From contig JARFIW010000658.1 of assembly GCA_036346225.1 (NCBI GenBank), positions 1 to 64,000 on the forward strand: a DNA stretch of 64,000 bases, in the 5' to 3' direction. Source of the stretch: Platerodrilus igneus (Eukaryota > Arthropoda > Insecta > Coleoptera > Lycidae). Below, one piece after another: positions 22,931-34,139 of this stretch. Both the position numbers and the translations under genes were made by a program. Positions within the stretch are counted from its first letter, which is position 1, and the number at the start of each line of letters is the position of its first letter. The notes beneath the pieces are model-generated. The model made no database searches. It saw only the letters and a list, made by a program, of their open reading frames with translations, and was not told the origin of the DNA.

Positions 22931-23340
22931 TATGTAACAGTATGCAACCAACCATACACCTAACAAATTGACCAATAAGCTCGCAACATGCAAATAAATA
23001 GCATGCACGCTTAAAACGCACGTCGCACAATAATAGATTCGTCCGACACTTCTCGAAATACATAATAGAACCGTCTAAACGTTCAATACCAACAAACCCA
23101 CGATATGAAAAAGGGTCCAAACGCTACAGCAAATTTCTTCTTAAGTGTTTTTCTTTTTAAGGTAGTTACAAAACTTTCTGTAGGGAATTCAAGAATAGTG
23201 TTATCAAGCTCCTCTTGCACTGAGGAGTTTCCTTCAGATTAGTTCACTGTGACCACCAAATCTAATAGGTTAAATGAAGTATACTTTTATAACCACACTA
23301 CGGGTCACCACTACTATGGAACCTAGTAGTTGACAACTTA
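22931..23340. other. No gene recognised
   Basis: Spacer between the gypsy pol tail and the LINE RT fragment. Nothing identifiable. If the gypsy tail is in place, its 3' LTR should start here, but I cannot find a second copy of any part of it in the window. Confidence 0.45.
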
Positions 23341-23369
23341 CTACATCGTCTTAATGGGGCCGGCTTCTA

Positions 23370-23953
23370 AACGGTGGGGTATGCTGATGACCTGGCTACT
23401 GTAGTAGTTGGCAAATATGAGCAAGTGCTGTGTAACTTAATGCAAACAGCATTAAAGGTAATTGAACAATGGTGCGTGGAAAACTCCTTGACCATAAATC
23501 CAAACAAGACCTCGCTAGTCTTGTTTACCAGCAAAAGAAAATTAACGGTAACCAGATTACCATCAATTTTCCAAACATCGCTAACCCTCTCAAAGGAAGT
23601 CAAGTATTTGATTATTATACTTGATAAGAAACTGAAACGGGCTTAACACTTACAAGTAAAAGTTACAAAAGCTAGCGCAGTGTTCTGGCAATGCAGACGT
23701 CCCATAAGCAAACAAGGCTGTCTTATGGCTGTACACCGCAGTAGTACGCCCTATGCTATTCTATGGAGCTGTTGTTTGGTGGCCTCGAACCAGACAAGTT
23801 AACGCAGCTAAAGAACTTACGCACATACAAAGACTAACCTGTGTTAGTATCACGGTCGCAATAAAATCCACACCAACTGCGACCTTGGAAGCCATCTTGA
23901 GCCTCCCTCTGCTAGACCTGCATGTGGAAGAGGTGACTCTAAGAGCGGCGTGA
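23370..23953 (+). pseudogene. LINE reverse transcriptase C-terminal part (I/R1/Jockey group)
   Basis: GYADDLATVVVGKYEQVL (23377-23430) carries the two catalytic Asp of RT. It is followed by AALKVIEQWC-like helix text, LTINPNKTSLVLFTSKRKL (about 23490-23545) and a K-Y-L-x-I-x-L-D box. After a frameshift near 23645 comes the post-RT region LFYGAVVWWPRT (near 23757) and QRLTCVSITVAIKSTPTATL (near 23830-23890), a hallmark of insect I/R1-group LINEs. The open frame ends at 23953, exactly where the second ~150-bp repeat block begins. Confidence 0.8.
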
Positions 23954-24330
23954 GCCTCTTGACAAAATGTTTCTCTTATTGTTTTCCGTTCCTGATAATA
24001 CTAACATAGTACCCCTTAGCACCACCAGTTACATTGCTAGCACTCACAAAATGACGTAGTTTGAAGTTTGGAGGTTAAGGTAATGCCAGCCACCCCCCCT
24101 CCAACATTCTTTTTATTTTTTCTCTTGCACCTGCTAGTACTAACAGCACTACATAGCACCACCAGTCCCATAGCTGACACTCAGAAAGTGACCTAGATAT
24201 AGCACCTTAAAGTTTATGCACTTAGGCGATGTCAGCCCCCTCCACTCTTTTTTAATTTTTTTTCTTGCACCTGCTAGTACTAACATAGCATCGCATAACA
24301 CCACGCATCGTATAGCTCCTGTCCTTTAGA
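23948..24330. repeat. Degenerate tandem repeat, ~150-bp unit (block 2)
   Basis: About 2.5 units, colinear with 19425-19805. It starts with the same GTGAGCCTCTTGACAAAAT text, keeps the CACCACCAGT, AATGACGTAG, GGCGATGTCAGCC and CTTGCACCTGCTAGTA landmarks, and ends ATCGTATAGCTCCTGT. The common end in both blocks argues for a defined repeat element rather than random satellite. Confidence 0.8.
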
Positions 24331-24825
24331 AAACATTTAATTCAGGTCTATAAGTGTACTTTTGGTATTTCACATACACAAGTTGCATATCTAGTATATG
24401 GTCTTTGAATCACTACGTGCCTCTGCCATTATAAAAGCACTGAATTGCACGGTAAGGATTAGTCTTGCATATCTTCCAATAAAGAAGGTATAGTAGTGTT
24501 GCGAAAATAATTTTATATAGCGCCACCACTGTTTTCATCAGATTAAGTACTCGTAATACAACAAATTTTAAGTTGATTTATTGCATGAAACTTTAAAACG
24601 GTAATTGTTATTATTTACAAGATTCAATCAAGGTGTGGGCTGTAGGTACATCTTAGTTGCTGCAAGCTACGAACTATCTAAACTCCAGGATTTTACGGGT
24701 TGGCAATCTAATTGGAAGAAAATACAAAATAAGATAATACGTTTGCTACGTACCTGGACGTAGCCGGAAGAAAAGTAGATACCAGGCTAACTACCAGGAA
24801 ATGATAGGGGTAGAAATTAGGTGTT
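24331..24825. other. No gene recognised
   Basis: AT-rich spacer between the second ~150-bp repeat block and the end of the minus-strand gypsy relic. No frame or repeat of note. Confidence 0.5.
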
Positions 24826-25957
24826 GCTTAAGGGAAAGATAGGCAGATTGACAATCGGGGGTCTAGGAAAAAGGGGTGATTTTACGGGTCAGGTTAGAAA
24901 GCGGAGCTGTGAGGGTGGCAAAATTCGGGATGAAACGACGGTATCAACTGGCCATGCCAATCAGTTGACGGACTGTGGTAACAGTGGAGGGAGGAGGAAT
25001 CCTACGGATTGCAGAAACTTAATCGGGGTCAACAAGGAGACCATCCCGGTTAACGATGTAACCAAGATATCGGAGCTCAAGAAGGCAAAAATAACACTTG
25101 TCTTGACGAAGAGTAAGGCCAGCATGTAAAGGACGACAAAGGACTATGTCAAGAATTCGGAGGTGTTCTTCGAATGAAGGAGTGGCAATAATGATATCAT
25201 CGAGGTAGACGAAGCAGAATGGTTCCAGGTCAAAACCGATGACCTGATCAATAAGATGTTGAAAGGTGGCAGGAGAATTATGGCGACCGAAGGGCATACG
25301 ACAGAATTGAAATAAACCTCGATGAGGGACGGTGAAGGCAGTGATGGGTTTGGATTCAGGGAACAGGAGGATTTGCCAATAGGCGGAACGGATATCTAGT
25401 GAGGAAAGATAACGAGCATAGTGGAGCCGGTCAAGGATGGTAGAAATGTACGGAAGAGGACATGCGTCTTTTTGGGTGACTTGGTTGATCTTCCGAAAAT
25501 CAATGCAAAACCCATAGGAATCGTCTCTCTTCTTAACCAGTACAATGGGACTAGACCATGGACTAGAAGAAGGTTCGACGACCCCTAAGCGGAGAATTTT
25601 ATCGAGTTTCGAGTGCGCAACCTCCAGAAGTAGAGGGGAAAGAGGATAATAAAGTTGTTTGATGGGCTCGGCTGACGTGCGGATGTGGTGTTGTACTAAG
25701 GAAGTACAGCCGAGACCAGGAGATTGTTTGGAAAAGGAGGAAGTGATTAAGGAGTCGAGTCGAAGTTGTTGTTCGGGATCAAGGTCGGAAATAATGTGGG
25801 TAGGAGCGGAAGTAGTGATGGCCAAGGCGGAAGGAGGAGCAAAAGTCCATTGACCATCTAGAAGACAAGGTACACACTCCATAGATTGCCAGAAATCAAT
25901 ACCGAGTATAAGTTGGTGGGAGACTACGAGAATAACCAGTATATCAAGAGTAACCAC
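24826..25957 (-). pseudogene. Ty3/gypsy reverse transcriptase, long open frame then frameshift
   Basis: The frame at 25019-25957 is open for 312 residues. Landmarks: ILGIDFW of the protease C-terminus; VVEPSSSPWSSPIVLVKKRD; FCIDFRKINQVT, where R-K-I-N replaces R-x-L-N; SSLDIRSAYWQI with the first catalytic Asp; F-C-R-M-P-F-G; and FVYLDDIIIATP with the other two. It ends with the GYIVNRDGLLVDPD box. A frameshift near 25015 precedes the connection (KVSAIRRIPPPST, then a W-Y-R-R-F-I box) to about 24830. RT residues look intact in this part. No integrase follows. Confidence 0.87.
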
Positions 25958-25989
25958 GGACTCTGGGAGAGTGATGGGAAGGGAGATGA

Positions 25990-26195
25990 AACCTAGGATG
26001 GGACATTTTGAGTTGTTGGCCAGGCTGCAGAAAGATGAAGAATTCTTATGCCAAGGAAGGTTCTAAGGACGTAATCGGTGCCAATCAGGACCACCGATGA
26101 TTGTACGAGTGACTCCTGAATATAACAGCCCAGTAAAAGGAATCCCAAAGATTTGGACATATAAATATGGGCTTTGGTCGCTCCGGACACTAGTG
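25990..26195 (-). pseudogene. Ty3/gypsy aspartic protease region, degraded
   Basis: SGATKAHI at the start of the frame 25993-26190 matches the D-S-G-A-T active site of retropepsins, with the catalytic Asp just upstream, beyond a frame break. The remaining text is diverged, with VLIGTDYVL resembling the C-terminal I-G-x-D box. It lies between zinc knuckle and RT, as expected. Confidence 0.55.
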
Positions 26196-26905
26196 CACAG
26201 ATAGTTTAGCACCAAACGAGATTAGTCCTTGAGACCAGAAAAAGGGATATCCGAGGACAAAGAAAGAATAGGGTCTTCGCCTCGGCCTAAGAACTCTATC
26301 TTCGGTTTCCCGACGCCGTACGTGTTGGGCAGTTAGTCGGATAATCCCTTTTCTACCACAACCATAACAATGTCGGACTTGCGGACTAGGACAACGGGTA
26401 GAAATATGTCCAGTTTGGTCACAATTGAAGCAGCTGACCTGACTAATAGGAGCAGACGTAGGGACAGGAGCAGACGATACGGCAACAGAAACGTTATGTC
26501 GAATCGGAGGTGTAGGACGGCCCTTGATAGGTCGATCAGGAGGGCTGAGTGTATGTGTGGAAAGCGAAGCGGGTGCGAAGGCAAAATCTGGTTCCACGTA
26601 TGAGTTTTTGTCCTGGCTAGGGTGTACGTAGTTCTTAACGCGAAACTTTCGGCGTTCTAATTGTAAACACTCAGTTTCCAACTCTTATAGGGATCTAACC
26701 GTAAGTAACCGGGTGTGATAGAACGGGGATAAATTTTGGAAAACAACATCTAATTGTACATCATCCGGTATACTTTCGTGATGACGGAACATGGCAGTCA
26801 TACAAGCTAGGTACTCGATAATTCCTTCCGTTGAGTCCCGGGTACGTGTTAAAATGTCTTGGAATAATCGACGTTTATAATCCGGTGAAACCAGGAAACC
26901 AGGGG
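26190..26905 (-). pseudogene. Ty3/gypsy gag C-terminal capsid and zinc knuckle
   Basis: On the minus strand, DYKRRLFQDILTRTRDSTEG and LDVVFQNLSPFYHTRL (26690-26890) match the retrotransposon gag capsid C-terminal domain, where a run of x-L-x-x-E/D-I and L-D-x-V-F-x-N-L-x-P is typical. After a stop and frame change at 26683, a P/T-rich linker leads to CFNCDQTGHISTRC near 26395-26440, a complete CCHC knuckle, and a second, damaged one (CYGCGRKG). The N-terminus of gag is replaced by the TG-rich repeat. It would package RNA. Confidence 0.72.
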
Positions 26906-27472
26906 GAACACGTACAGTCCCCGGTGGGTATGTGTATGTGTGCGTGAGTGTGTCTGTGTGTGTGTTTGTGTCTGTGCGCGCGTGAGGGTGCGTGTGTGTG
27001 TTTCTGTCTGTGGTGTTGTCCTTGGGACTGCTGTCCTTCCCAGCTTCCGGCCGTCGGCAGCCAGAAATCAGAAACTGAGAAGTTTGCATTCCAATACGTG
27101 CCTTGGCCGTCGGCAGCTGGAAACCAGGGGAACCACGTACAGTCCCTGGTGTGTATGTGTATGTGTGCGCGTGTGTGTATATGCTTGTGTCGTATGCGTG
27201 TGCGTGCAGGTACGTGTACGTGCGTGTTTGTGTGTGTTTTGGTGTGTATATGTATGTTTTGTCGTGCCGGTGTGCTATAATGGTGTGTGTGTTTATTGTT
27301 TTCATGTTCGTGTGTGCTTGTGCTTATGTTTGTGGTGAGGTCCTTGGGACTGTTTCCCTCTACCGGTTTTAACCGCCGTTAGCCGGAAATCAGAAACCGG
27401 GAAGTACGCATTCCTGTACGTGTCCTGGCCGTCGGCAGCCGGAAACCAGGAAGGCCACGTACAGTCTCTGTT

Positions 27473-27503
<31 letters not shown>

Positions 27504-27525
27504 CTTGTGCGTGTTTGTGTGTATT
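26880..27525. repeat. Higher-order repeat with (TG)n tracts
   Basis: Three copies of a unit recur near 26880, 27110 and 27430. Each holds GGAAACCAGG, then ACGTACAGTC, then a long TGTG/TATG-rich run (26930-27005, 27150-27330, 27475-27520). Between copies lie CTTGGGACTG, TTCCGGCCGTCGGCAGCC-like text and CAGAAATCAGAAAC. Unit lengths differ (about 230 and 320 bases), mostly through the TG tracts. The first copy overlaps the end of the gypsy gag. Confidence 0.8.
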
Positions 27526-28084
27526 TTGTTGTGCTGATGTGTTGTAATTATGTTGTCAGAATATTTCCCCTGTAGTAATTTTTAGTTGCGCGACAACATT
27601 GGAAATATAAACATTACGTTACTGAAGCTACGGTTAGATTTTTTAAAGCAATTACGAATATGGTTAGTATTTTCTCTTGTTTATTTTAGTTAGTTGTATT
27701 TTTTGGTTAGATGATTAGTATTGAGTCCTTACCCTACTAATGTTAGTATTCTAATGCTAATAAGGGTTCTGGGGGAAACTTGCGTTTGAGGTACGTTTGC
27801 CGCACTTTTGCCGTTTTCACTATTTTCACTTTGTTTTCACTGGTATCACTCCCGGTCGTCAGGATTCACGAGCCTTCTGGTAGATCTTTAGGAGGCACGT
27901 GGTTCTTGGTATGTCCTTGGAAGAATGCCGCTTGTTTGTTGTCGGTTCTCATGTGGGTTGGGTGGATTGTGCTTTTGTATTGCACGTTCGATGCGTTACG
28001 TCAAGCTTCTGTGTTTCGTGTGATCTGTGTTTGTGGTATTTGTGATGTGTGGGGTTTGTATGGTGTTTGTGTGTGTCCTGTCAG
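27526..28084. other. No gene recognised; possible 3' UTR of the LINE at 28085-28918
   Basis: The sequence is T/G-rich on the plus strand. The LINE on the minus strand ends its coding near 28090, so this is where its 3' untranslated region would lie. A plus frame at 27780-28115 shows no family features. Confidence 0.45.
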
Positions 28085-28918
28085 AGTCCGTTTGTGTACC
28101 TTTGGTGTAGTATAGTAGTAGTTTGGTGAGTGATTCTGTTTAGGTAAGGCAATATGTTTTCGTTCCAGAACATGTCCGAGAGGGGTATGTCCCGTAGGAT
28201 TGTTCTGTCCATTCCTAGGTCCTGTTGCAGTTCGGTGCAGTGGAACACGAGTTGTTTCGGTGCCCCCAACTTAACCCCATGTGCAGTTGTTGTTGTCTTG
28301 GAAGTCAAAGCGGTTCCTGTAGGTTGGATCAGGACCATGCCCCGTGAGAAAATAAATGAGCTCTTGTGAGGGGACCAAGTGGTGACAGTTTAGCCTGTCT
28401 CGGATGTTTGGGACTAGTGCGTGTACCCTCCTCCCATTTGTGCTCTGATTCCATCTATCTTGCCACTCGGTTAGTATTGTGTCCTGAATTTCCTTTTTTA
28501 TCGGAATTTCTGATGTTAGTTTTAGGATTTCCCGGACTTTTTCTGGTTGGTTGTTTTTTAACCAGTATGTCGCCGCTCTCTTCCTGATATACAGATCAAG
28601 AGGGAGGACTCCTAATATCACATAGAGGGCGTCGTGTGATACGGTCCGGTATGCTCCAGTAAGTCTTATTAGTGCCTCCCTTTGAGCACTGTTGACTTTT
28701 TGTTTGGGCTTTACTAGATGTAATCTGGTTGCCCAGGCGCTCGCTGCATGGCTTATTATTGCTGCAAGTACGCTGGATAAGTATAATCTTACACAGTTTA
28801 GGGGAATATTGTACGTACGTTGTGCAAGAGTTGCTATGCATTGCATAGCTTTACTGACACCTGCAGTCACCATGGCAATGTGTTTTTCGTAGTTCAAAAA
28901 AAAATAGTGGATATGCAT
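28085..28918 (-). pseudogene. R1/I-group LINE, C-terminal region of the RT ORF
   Basis: The minus frame 28271-28918 shows the post-RT region of R1-like elements: SSVLAAIISHAASAWATRL near 28700-28770, QREALIRLTGAYRTVSHDAL near 28620-28690, GVLPLDLYIRKRAATYWLK, and the end box PSQELIYFLTGHGPDPTYRN near 28330-28395. A frameshift near 28270-28300 carries on into HCTELQQDLGMDR and a tail to about 28090. The zinc-finger cysteines near the end are only partly visible. 5'-truncated at about 28915, as is usual for LINE copies. Confidence 0.82.
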
Positions 28919-29138
28919 ACATGTGCAACCGATGATGTATTAATTCCGCCGGCTTAAAATAAATTTCCTGAAAGTCGGGGGGCAGTGTGAAGTTGGCCCC
29001 CCTAAATTGTTTCTTGAATAATTTTTAAACGAAAAGTGTGAAAAACAAAAATACCGGATGTGCATACATGTGCAAACAAATGAGCTATAGAAAGTTATTT
29101 TTTTCAAAAGTTGGGGTGCTAATTTCACGCGTGTCCCT
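28886..29138 (-). repeat. Paired-motif repeat, isolated reverse copy
   Basis: The reverse complement of this stretch is colinear with 59260-59475. It reads CCCCAACTTTTGAAAAAAATAACTTTC..., TTTGCACATGTATGCACATC, then AATTATTCAAGAAACAATTTAG, CCAACTTCACACTG and ATTAATACATCATC. It sits exactly between the LINE end at about 28915 and the gypsy RT at 29150, so it behaves as a discrete, mobile or dispersed repeat. Confidence 0.85.
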
Positions 29139-29149
29139 GTAACATGCGT

Positions 29150-30005
29150 TTAAACTGTCTGATAGTTTGATAAATTGCAAAAGGTTCTCGGTCGTATGCT
29201 GAATATTTTGTTTGAGCATTAGTTAGTTTTTTGGAATAAAAAGCTAAAGCTTGCCATTGTTGATTGCTCTGTTGTTGGATTACTCCACCGACAATAAAGT
29301 CCGAAGCATCTGTTGCAATAGATAGTTTTGAGTGGGGAGTGGATGTGTAGTAGTACGGCTTGTATAAACTGTTCTTTGCACTTCTAGAAAGCTATGTTTG
29401 CTTCGCTTGTCCAGTTGATAGGCGAGTCAGCTTTTATTTTGCATTTTAGTGGGTTGTTGAGTATAGCTTGTAAGCCAGCTGCTCGTGGTATGAAACATCG
29501 GTAATAATTCAGCATGCTTAAGAATTGTCTGATGCTTTTCGCTTTCTCAGGTTTTGTGTAATTCTATATAACACTGACTTATTCTGGCAGTGGTTTGGTG
29601 TCATCTTTGGTGATAAGGTAACCAAAAAATTTGACTTCGTCTTGCCCAAAGATGCATTTATCAGCTATATATGATCACGCCATAATCTTTTAATCTGTTG
29701 AAAAGAATTTCCAAATACTTGTGTTTTTCTTCAGACCGAGATGCTACCAAAATGTCGTCGATGTAGCCGTAAGAGAATTCTTGTCCGCTTAAAACTTCGT
29801 CCATGAATCGTTGAAAAGTTTGTGCGACGTTTCGTAATATAAAGGTCATTTAGAAATTCGATTAAACCGAAAGGTGATGTTACAGCTACGTCTTTTTTAG
29901 CTACGAGAATTTGGTGATAGGTTTCTGTTCAAAATCTTCCACAAATGGGATAGGATACCTATCAGGAATTGTGCGAGTGTTTAAAGCCATGTAGACTGCA
30001 CAGGG
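29150..30005 (-). pseudogene. Ty3/gypsy reverse transcriptase to RNase H fragment
   Basis: From right to left: ALNTRTIPDRYPIPFVEDFE near 29915-29985; a damaged middle; RNVAQTFQRFMDEVLSG (29780-29835); YGYIDDILVASRSEEKH near 29710-29770 with the catalytic Asp pair; a connection with KAKSIRQFLSMLNYYRCFIP near 29490-29555; and an RNase H start (29200-29330). This is a CsRn1/Kabuki-like gypsy. Frameshifts occur near 29655 and 29850. Integrase is missing on this side; a plus-strand integrase of similar type is at 19806. Confidence 0.8.
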
Positions 30006-30009
30006 TTGC

Positions 30010-32580
30010 CACTTTTTGATAGCGCGTGTTTCTTTGAATCGGGACTTTTGTTCATTGAGTGAAAATAATTGGCTTTTAATAGTTTTAAGTGCATTTCTTA
30101 GTAAAATAACGTATTCGTGTATTAATAACGAAAATTTAGCTTTCAGTAATGCAGCGCATTACCTTTCAATAAATAACATGCATATCTTAAAGACGATAGC
30201 TTACCATCTAAATTATTTTTAGAATTTACAAATAATTATTTATAAATGAATAGTTTGTGTATTTACATTTTAAAATAAATGCTAGTTTTAAGGTATCTCT
30301 CAAGCGTAACCACTCATACACACAGCGAATATAAATTAATTAAAATTGGACTTTTAAGTTTATGTTTGCTTCACGGTTTTTTACTCTTTGCAATAAATGC
30401 AACACACAGATTTAATTACATAATAAAGAAAGGCTTCTTTTTATGTGCTAATGAAATACGCTTTTATTTATACAGGGTAAAGAAGTTAAATATTGGGAAA
30501 TTAAAATTTTTCCCTTTTTCTTTTCTTTGAGTGGTAATTTTTCATAGAATTTGGCGTTCAATGACCTCTCGTGACCACTATATATCTTAAATATTTTTTA
30601 TACTCGGACGAAGATAAAAATTATAGTAGTAGGGGGGGTAAATCTCATGTATACGACAAAATGCTTTTAAGGTAAATTGTTATTTTTTTCTTTATTTTGC
30701 AAAGTCATTTTAATCACAAACCTATAATTTAAACATGCGGTTATTGATTGCCTTTCATTTTAGTACGATTAAGATTAAAATCGTACATTATTTCATCATA
30801 TGTTTATACGTCCAATGACTAAACAAGCTCCGCATTTTCAAATTATTAACAGACTGCTTGCACGTGTGCCCTTTATGATAATCACGACCCCATACCTGTG
30901 CAGTATGCTATGAATATTTCAAGAACACAGACTACCACCGTGTTATAAAACAATACACACATTTACCTGTATATATCAGCATAATAATGCTCGTTCAGTA
31001 CTACTATTAATGCAACTACGTTATTCTAAACTATTACACATAATTTATATGTCTGTTGTTACAGGACTTTCAATTTTTTTGCAAATTTATTCTACATCGT
31101 TACAATAAATTCTTATATATATATATATATATATATATATTGCTACAATAATAAGATTAATTTATAGGTAGGTTAAGTCATAGGGGTCGTAGAATAAACA
31201 AAAGAAACTTCCAAATAACAAAAGCACATAATTACAGATATTATAAGAGTAAATAGGGCATTATACATATTGTTAGTTGAGCGCACACTGTATATAATAG
31301 TACAAGCGATTAAACGCATATCCAAGAGTAGCTACGAGCAAAGATAAGATTTAAATATGTAACGAAATGCATCAAAATTAAATTAACGGAAAACCAGTAT
31401 GAATGGCTAGATAAATATTCAACAAGTGCGTTAAATATATCACCGCATACACAGCTAAAATTATGCATTATTTGAATAAATCGTACGTGACATACAAGTA
31501 TTACATTTGTTCAAAAATCCAAGTTAACTAGGAAATAAACAAACACCAAATTTATTCCTGTTCAGATTAGAATAAGCAAATAACAATGATACGTGATTTA
31601 ATGAATGAAGATTCCTGGGATTTCTAAATTAAATGTAATGGTATGTAAATGAATACGTGACAACTTGAGTGTTCTTCCAAGTATTTGAACTAAACAATTG
31701 GTAAAATTTCCGAAGTACACAATGAGATAAGACAAATGGTGTCGTCCAACACGTGAAAACAACGAATAGCAAACAAAGGGGCAAGGCCTATAAATACGAT
31801 AACAATTGAGCAACGAGTTAGTATACATTTTAAACTGGGCTGTCACGATACACAAAAGTGCTAAATTATTCACGTAACCATTTAAACAAATATAAAGTGA
31901 AAAGTATTTTATAAAAGTGTAAAAATTGTGCCGATCTATTATAGACGGCTCTAGAGACTGTTCTGGAGACTGCTCTGGAGACTGTTCTGGAAACGACTCC
32001 AGAGATTACCTCCTGTTAAATTAATTTTGATAATCTCTGAAATGGTAAATGTTCTATTACTGTTGCGTTAATTACGGAGATGTAAAACCTTTTATTGGAT
32101 TAATTTATTTGATTTTGAATAACGATTGGGATAGTATTTTGTTTTGATGTCGACTTCCAAATTCGATTCTAAACATTCAGACTGGACACGAAAACTCTTG
32201 GGGATGCAGAAAAACTACTGAACCACTCCAGGTTAGATATTTTGATATAATTTATTTCTGTAAACTGTTTAATTCAATAATTTTTAAATAATGTAAGAAT
32301 CAACAAAACTAGGGTTTTCTTTGATAAATTTATAAAAGGCAATAGGCATCTTGAAACGTTTCAAAAAGTTTCTAAATATAACAGAAGGCTCGTTTTGATG
32401 GCTTCAATTTCTTAAATCTGGCATATGTAAAAATTCTGAAAAAGGGGAAGATTTTAAAAAGGTTGTAAATATTTAATCATTATATTGTGTATTGTAGAAT
32501 TGCTTTATTTAATTGAATCAGTTAGGTGAGGCAAAGAGATCTATAACTTAACATTTTACAAGTTCTTGATTAATAAAAAA
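30010..32580. other. No gene recognised; AT-rich with simple repeats
   Basis: Strongly AT-rich. (TA)n occupies 31113-31141. At 31951-32006 a 16-bp-like unit (CTGGAGACTGTT with variants) is repeated three to four times. Short frames at 30016-30222, 30279-30530 and 31598-31873 carry nothing recognisable. Confidence 0.5.
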
Positions 32581-32583
32581 GGG

Positions 32584-32872
32584 TTAACACAGCATTTTAT
32601 GGTCTGCCCAACCGCGGAAAGAAAATAACATAGCATTTTATGGCATGTTCAACCGTGGCGCCTAATATAAGGGTTATATCACAGCATTTTATGGTGCCTA
32701 TCGTAGGGGCTGGTGAAGTAACACATGGGGCGTAAAATAACACAGCATTTTTTGGTCTGCCCAAACGTGGGGCTAAAAATAAATAAAACCATCGTAGAGG
32801 CTTGTTGACCCTAAATAAAATATCACAGCATTTTATGACGCTCATCGTAGGGGCTGGTGAAGTATCACAGCA
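32584..32872. repeat. Minisatellite, ~40-50-bp unit
   Basis: Six copies of AACACAGCATTTTATGG or close variants, each followed by GTCTGCCCAACCGTGG or CCTATCGTAGGGGCTGG, recur near 32587, 32628, 32680, 32740, 32822 and 32865. Spacing is uneven. Two sub-types of the second half alternate. A minus-strand open frame here is only a by-product. Confidence 0.8.
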
Positions 32873-32877
32873 ATATA

Positions 32878-32912
<35 letters not shown>

Positions 32913-32972
32913 TATATATACATATATATCTATATATATATATATATATTTACATATAAAATATATATAAAA
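32873..32972. repeat. (TA)n microsatellite
   Basis: A nearly pure TA tract broken by a few C residues directly follows the minisatellite. Confidence 0.9.
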
Positions 32973-34135
32973 TAAGATTTATCTGTAAATAAACCCTTCT
33001 GAAAATAATAAGAGCTTATTGGCGAATACAAATCGGGCTAGTAGTTATATAGCCATTAACAAAACAATTGCTTCATTACTTTACAGGGGAGGAAACATCC
33101 ACTGACCGACGGTTTCGGCTTTGTTAAACCTCATCAGAGCGAATTAGTTTCCAACCCTTTGAAATAATTGAAGCTATTATACTGATATAATTTCGAAACA
33201 ATCTCTGTACTATGGCAAAAGTAAATAAAAACGCCATCAGATGATAAAACACCAACACTACTAAGTGTGGAAGTACAGAATAGAATCGAAACTCTATAGT
33301 AGATTCTATAGATGGCTATACAAGTACGTCTGGCCTTTGAGATTTGCGGAATGTTACAGCAAAATTTATTTGCAAACGTAACAAACCTTCTCGTGGCGAC
33401 ACCCGGGTTTATGCCCTCAAAAGCAATTTAAATAATTTTTATTACTAACAATAAGATATTAAGAATTTTTCACAAATACAAAATGCACCACTTTCCCTCT
33501 TTTCTATTTTGAGCGCATAATCACCTTTTACACACGCACGTCTGAACTTCTTATACACAACTTGTTAAAAAAAGAAAACACCTGAGAATTTTGCACGCAT
33601 AATAAATTTTACGTTTGGTCGAATACCTCCATAGCACCTGGACTTTTGTATTAACGCCTTTTCAGAAACAACTCGCATATACACACCTATCCACAACAGA
33701 TTCGCACCATTCTCAGCACAAGAAACAAACATTTTTCAAAAATACCCGACAATTTTACGTTTGGGAAATATCTCCATAGCCATCCCGATGGGCTATCATC
33801 TTCATAGGCCTATAAGTTCCTTATTATAACCTTTATCATCATCATCTCTCACACACACCTGCACATACATCTCCTCAACACACACACCTTTATTTTTAAA
33901 AAATATTGCAAGTTTAGAAGATACGAGCCCTTTTTTACACTAGCTTGAAACCTCCATAGCTACACTACGTCGCCTATCAAACAAACCGCACGGATTCGTC
34001 GTTTGTCTTACAACACCGTATTTCTTCACTCTCTACTCTCAGGACATCCTCTTTCATACATAAACGAAAATCGTACTTTTTCGGCGATGCCCGCTAATAA
34101 CACTTGATGGTTGAATATTTCACTATCAATACCAA
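32973..34135. other. No gene recognised; three loose copies of a CCTCCATAGC motif
   Basis: Degenerate repeats of TTTTACGTTTGG...ACCTCCATAGC type occur near 33612, 33762 and 33935, each preceded by CA-rich text. The region lies downstream of the gypsy gag/protease relic on the minus strand, but no RT is visible. A GACGGTTTCGGCTTTGTTAA stretch near 33103 could form part of another repeat. Confidence 0.4.
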
Positions 34136-34139
34136 TCTC

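Larger units (their letters stand above)
24826..26905 (-). mobile_element. Ty3/gypsy element (minus strand), gag to RNase H connection
   Basis: From right to left: capsid-type gag end (26685-26905), zinc knuckle (26330-26480), a protease region (25993-26190), RT (25019-25957) and the RT/RNase H connection down to about 24830. GC content is higher than in the neighbourhood. LTRs, integrase and most of gag are not found. The right edge runs into a TG-rich higher-order repeat. Confidence 0.82.

Noticed and set aside
22620..23120. 166-codon hydrophobic open frame on the minus strand
   Set aside because: It lies antisense to the gypsy pol tail at 22690-22930, which explains part of its openness. 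The hydrophobic content comes from T-rich antisense text, and it has no recognisable family.
23374..24330. Idea that the ~150-bp repeat is coding sequence of the LINE
   Set aside because: The units have stops in all frames, and block 1 occurs without the LINE RT in front of it.
26940..27372. Three overlapping plus-strand frames rich in Cys and Val
   Set aside because: They are translations of the (TG)n tracts and change with repeat number.
27780..28115. 111-codon plus frame
   Set aside because: It is antisense to, or in the 3' region of, the minus-strand LINE. Cys/Val-rich text arises from T/G-rich composition and no family was recognised.
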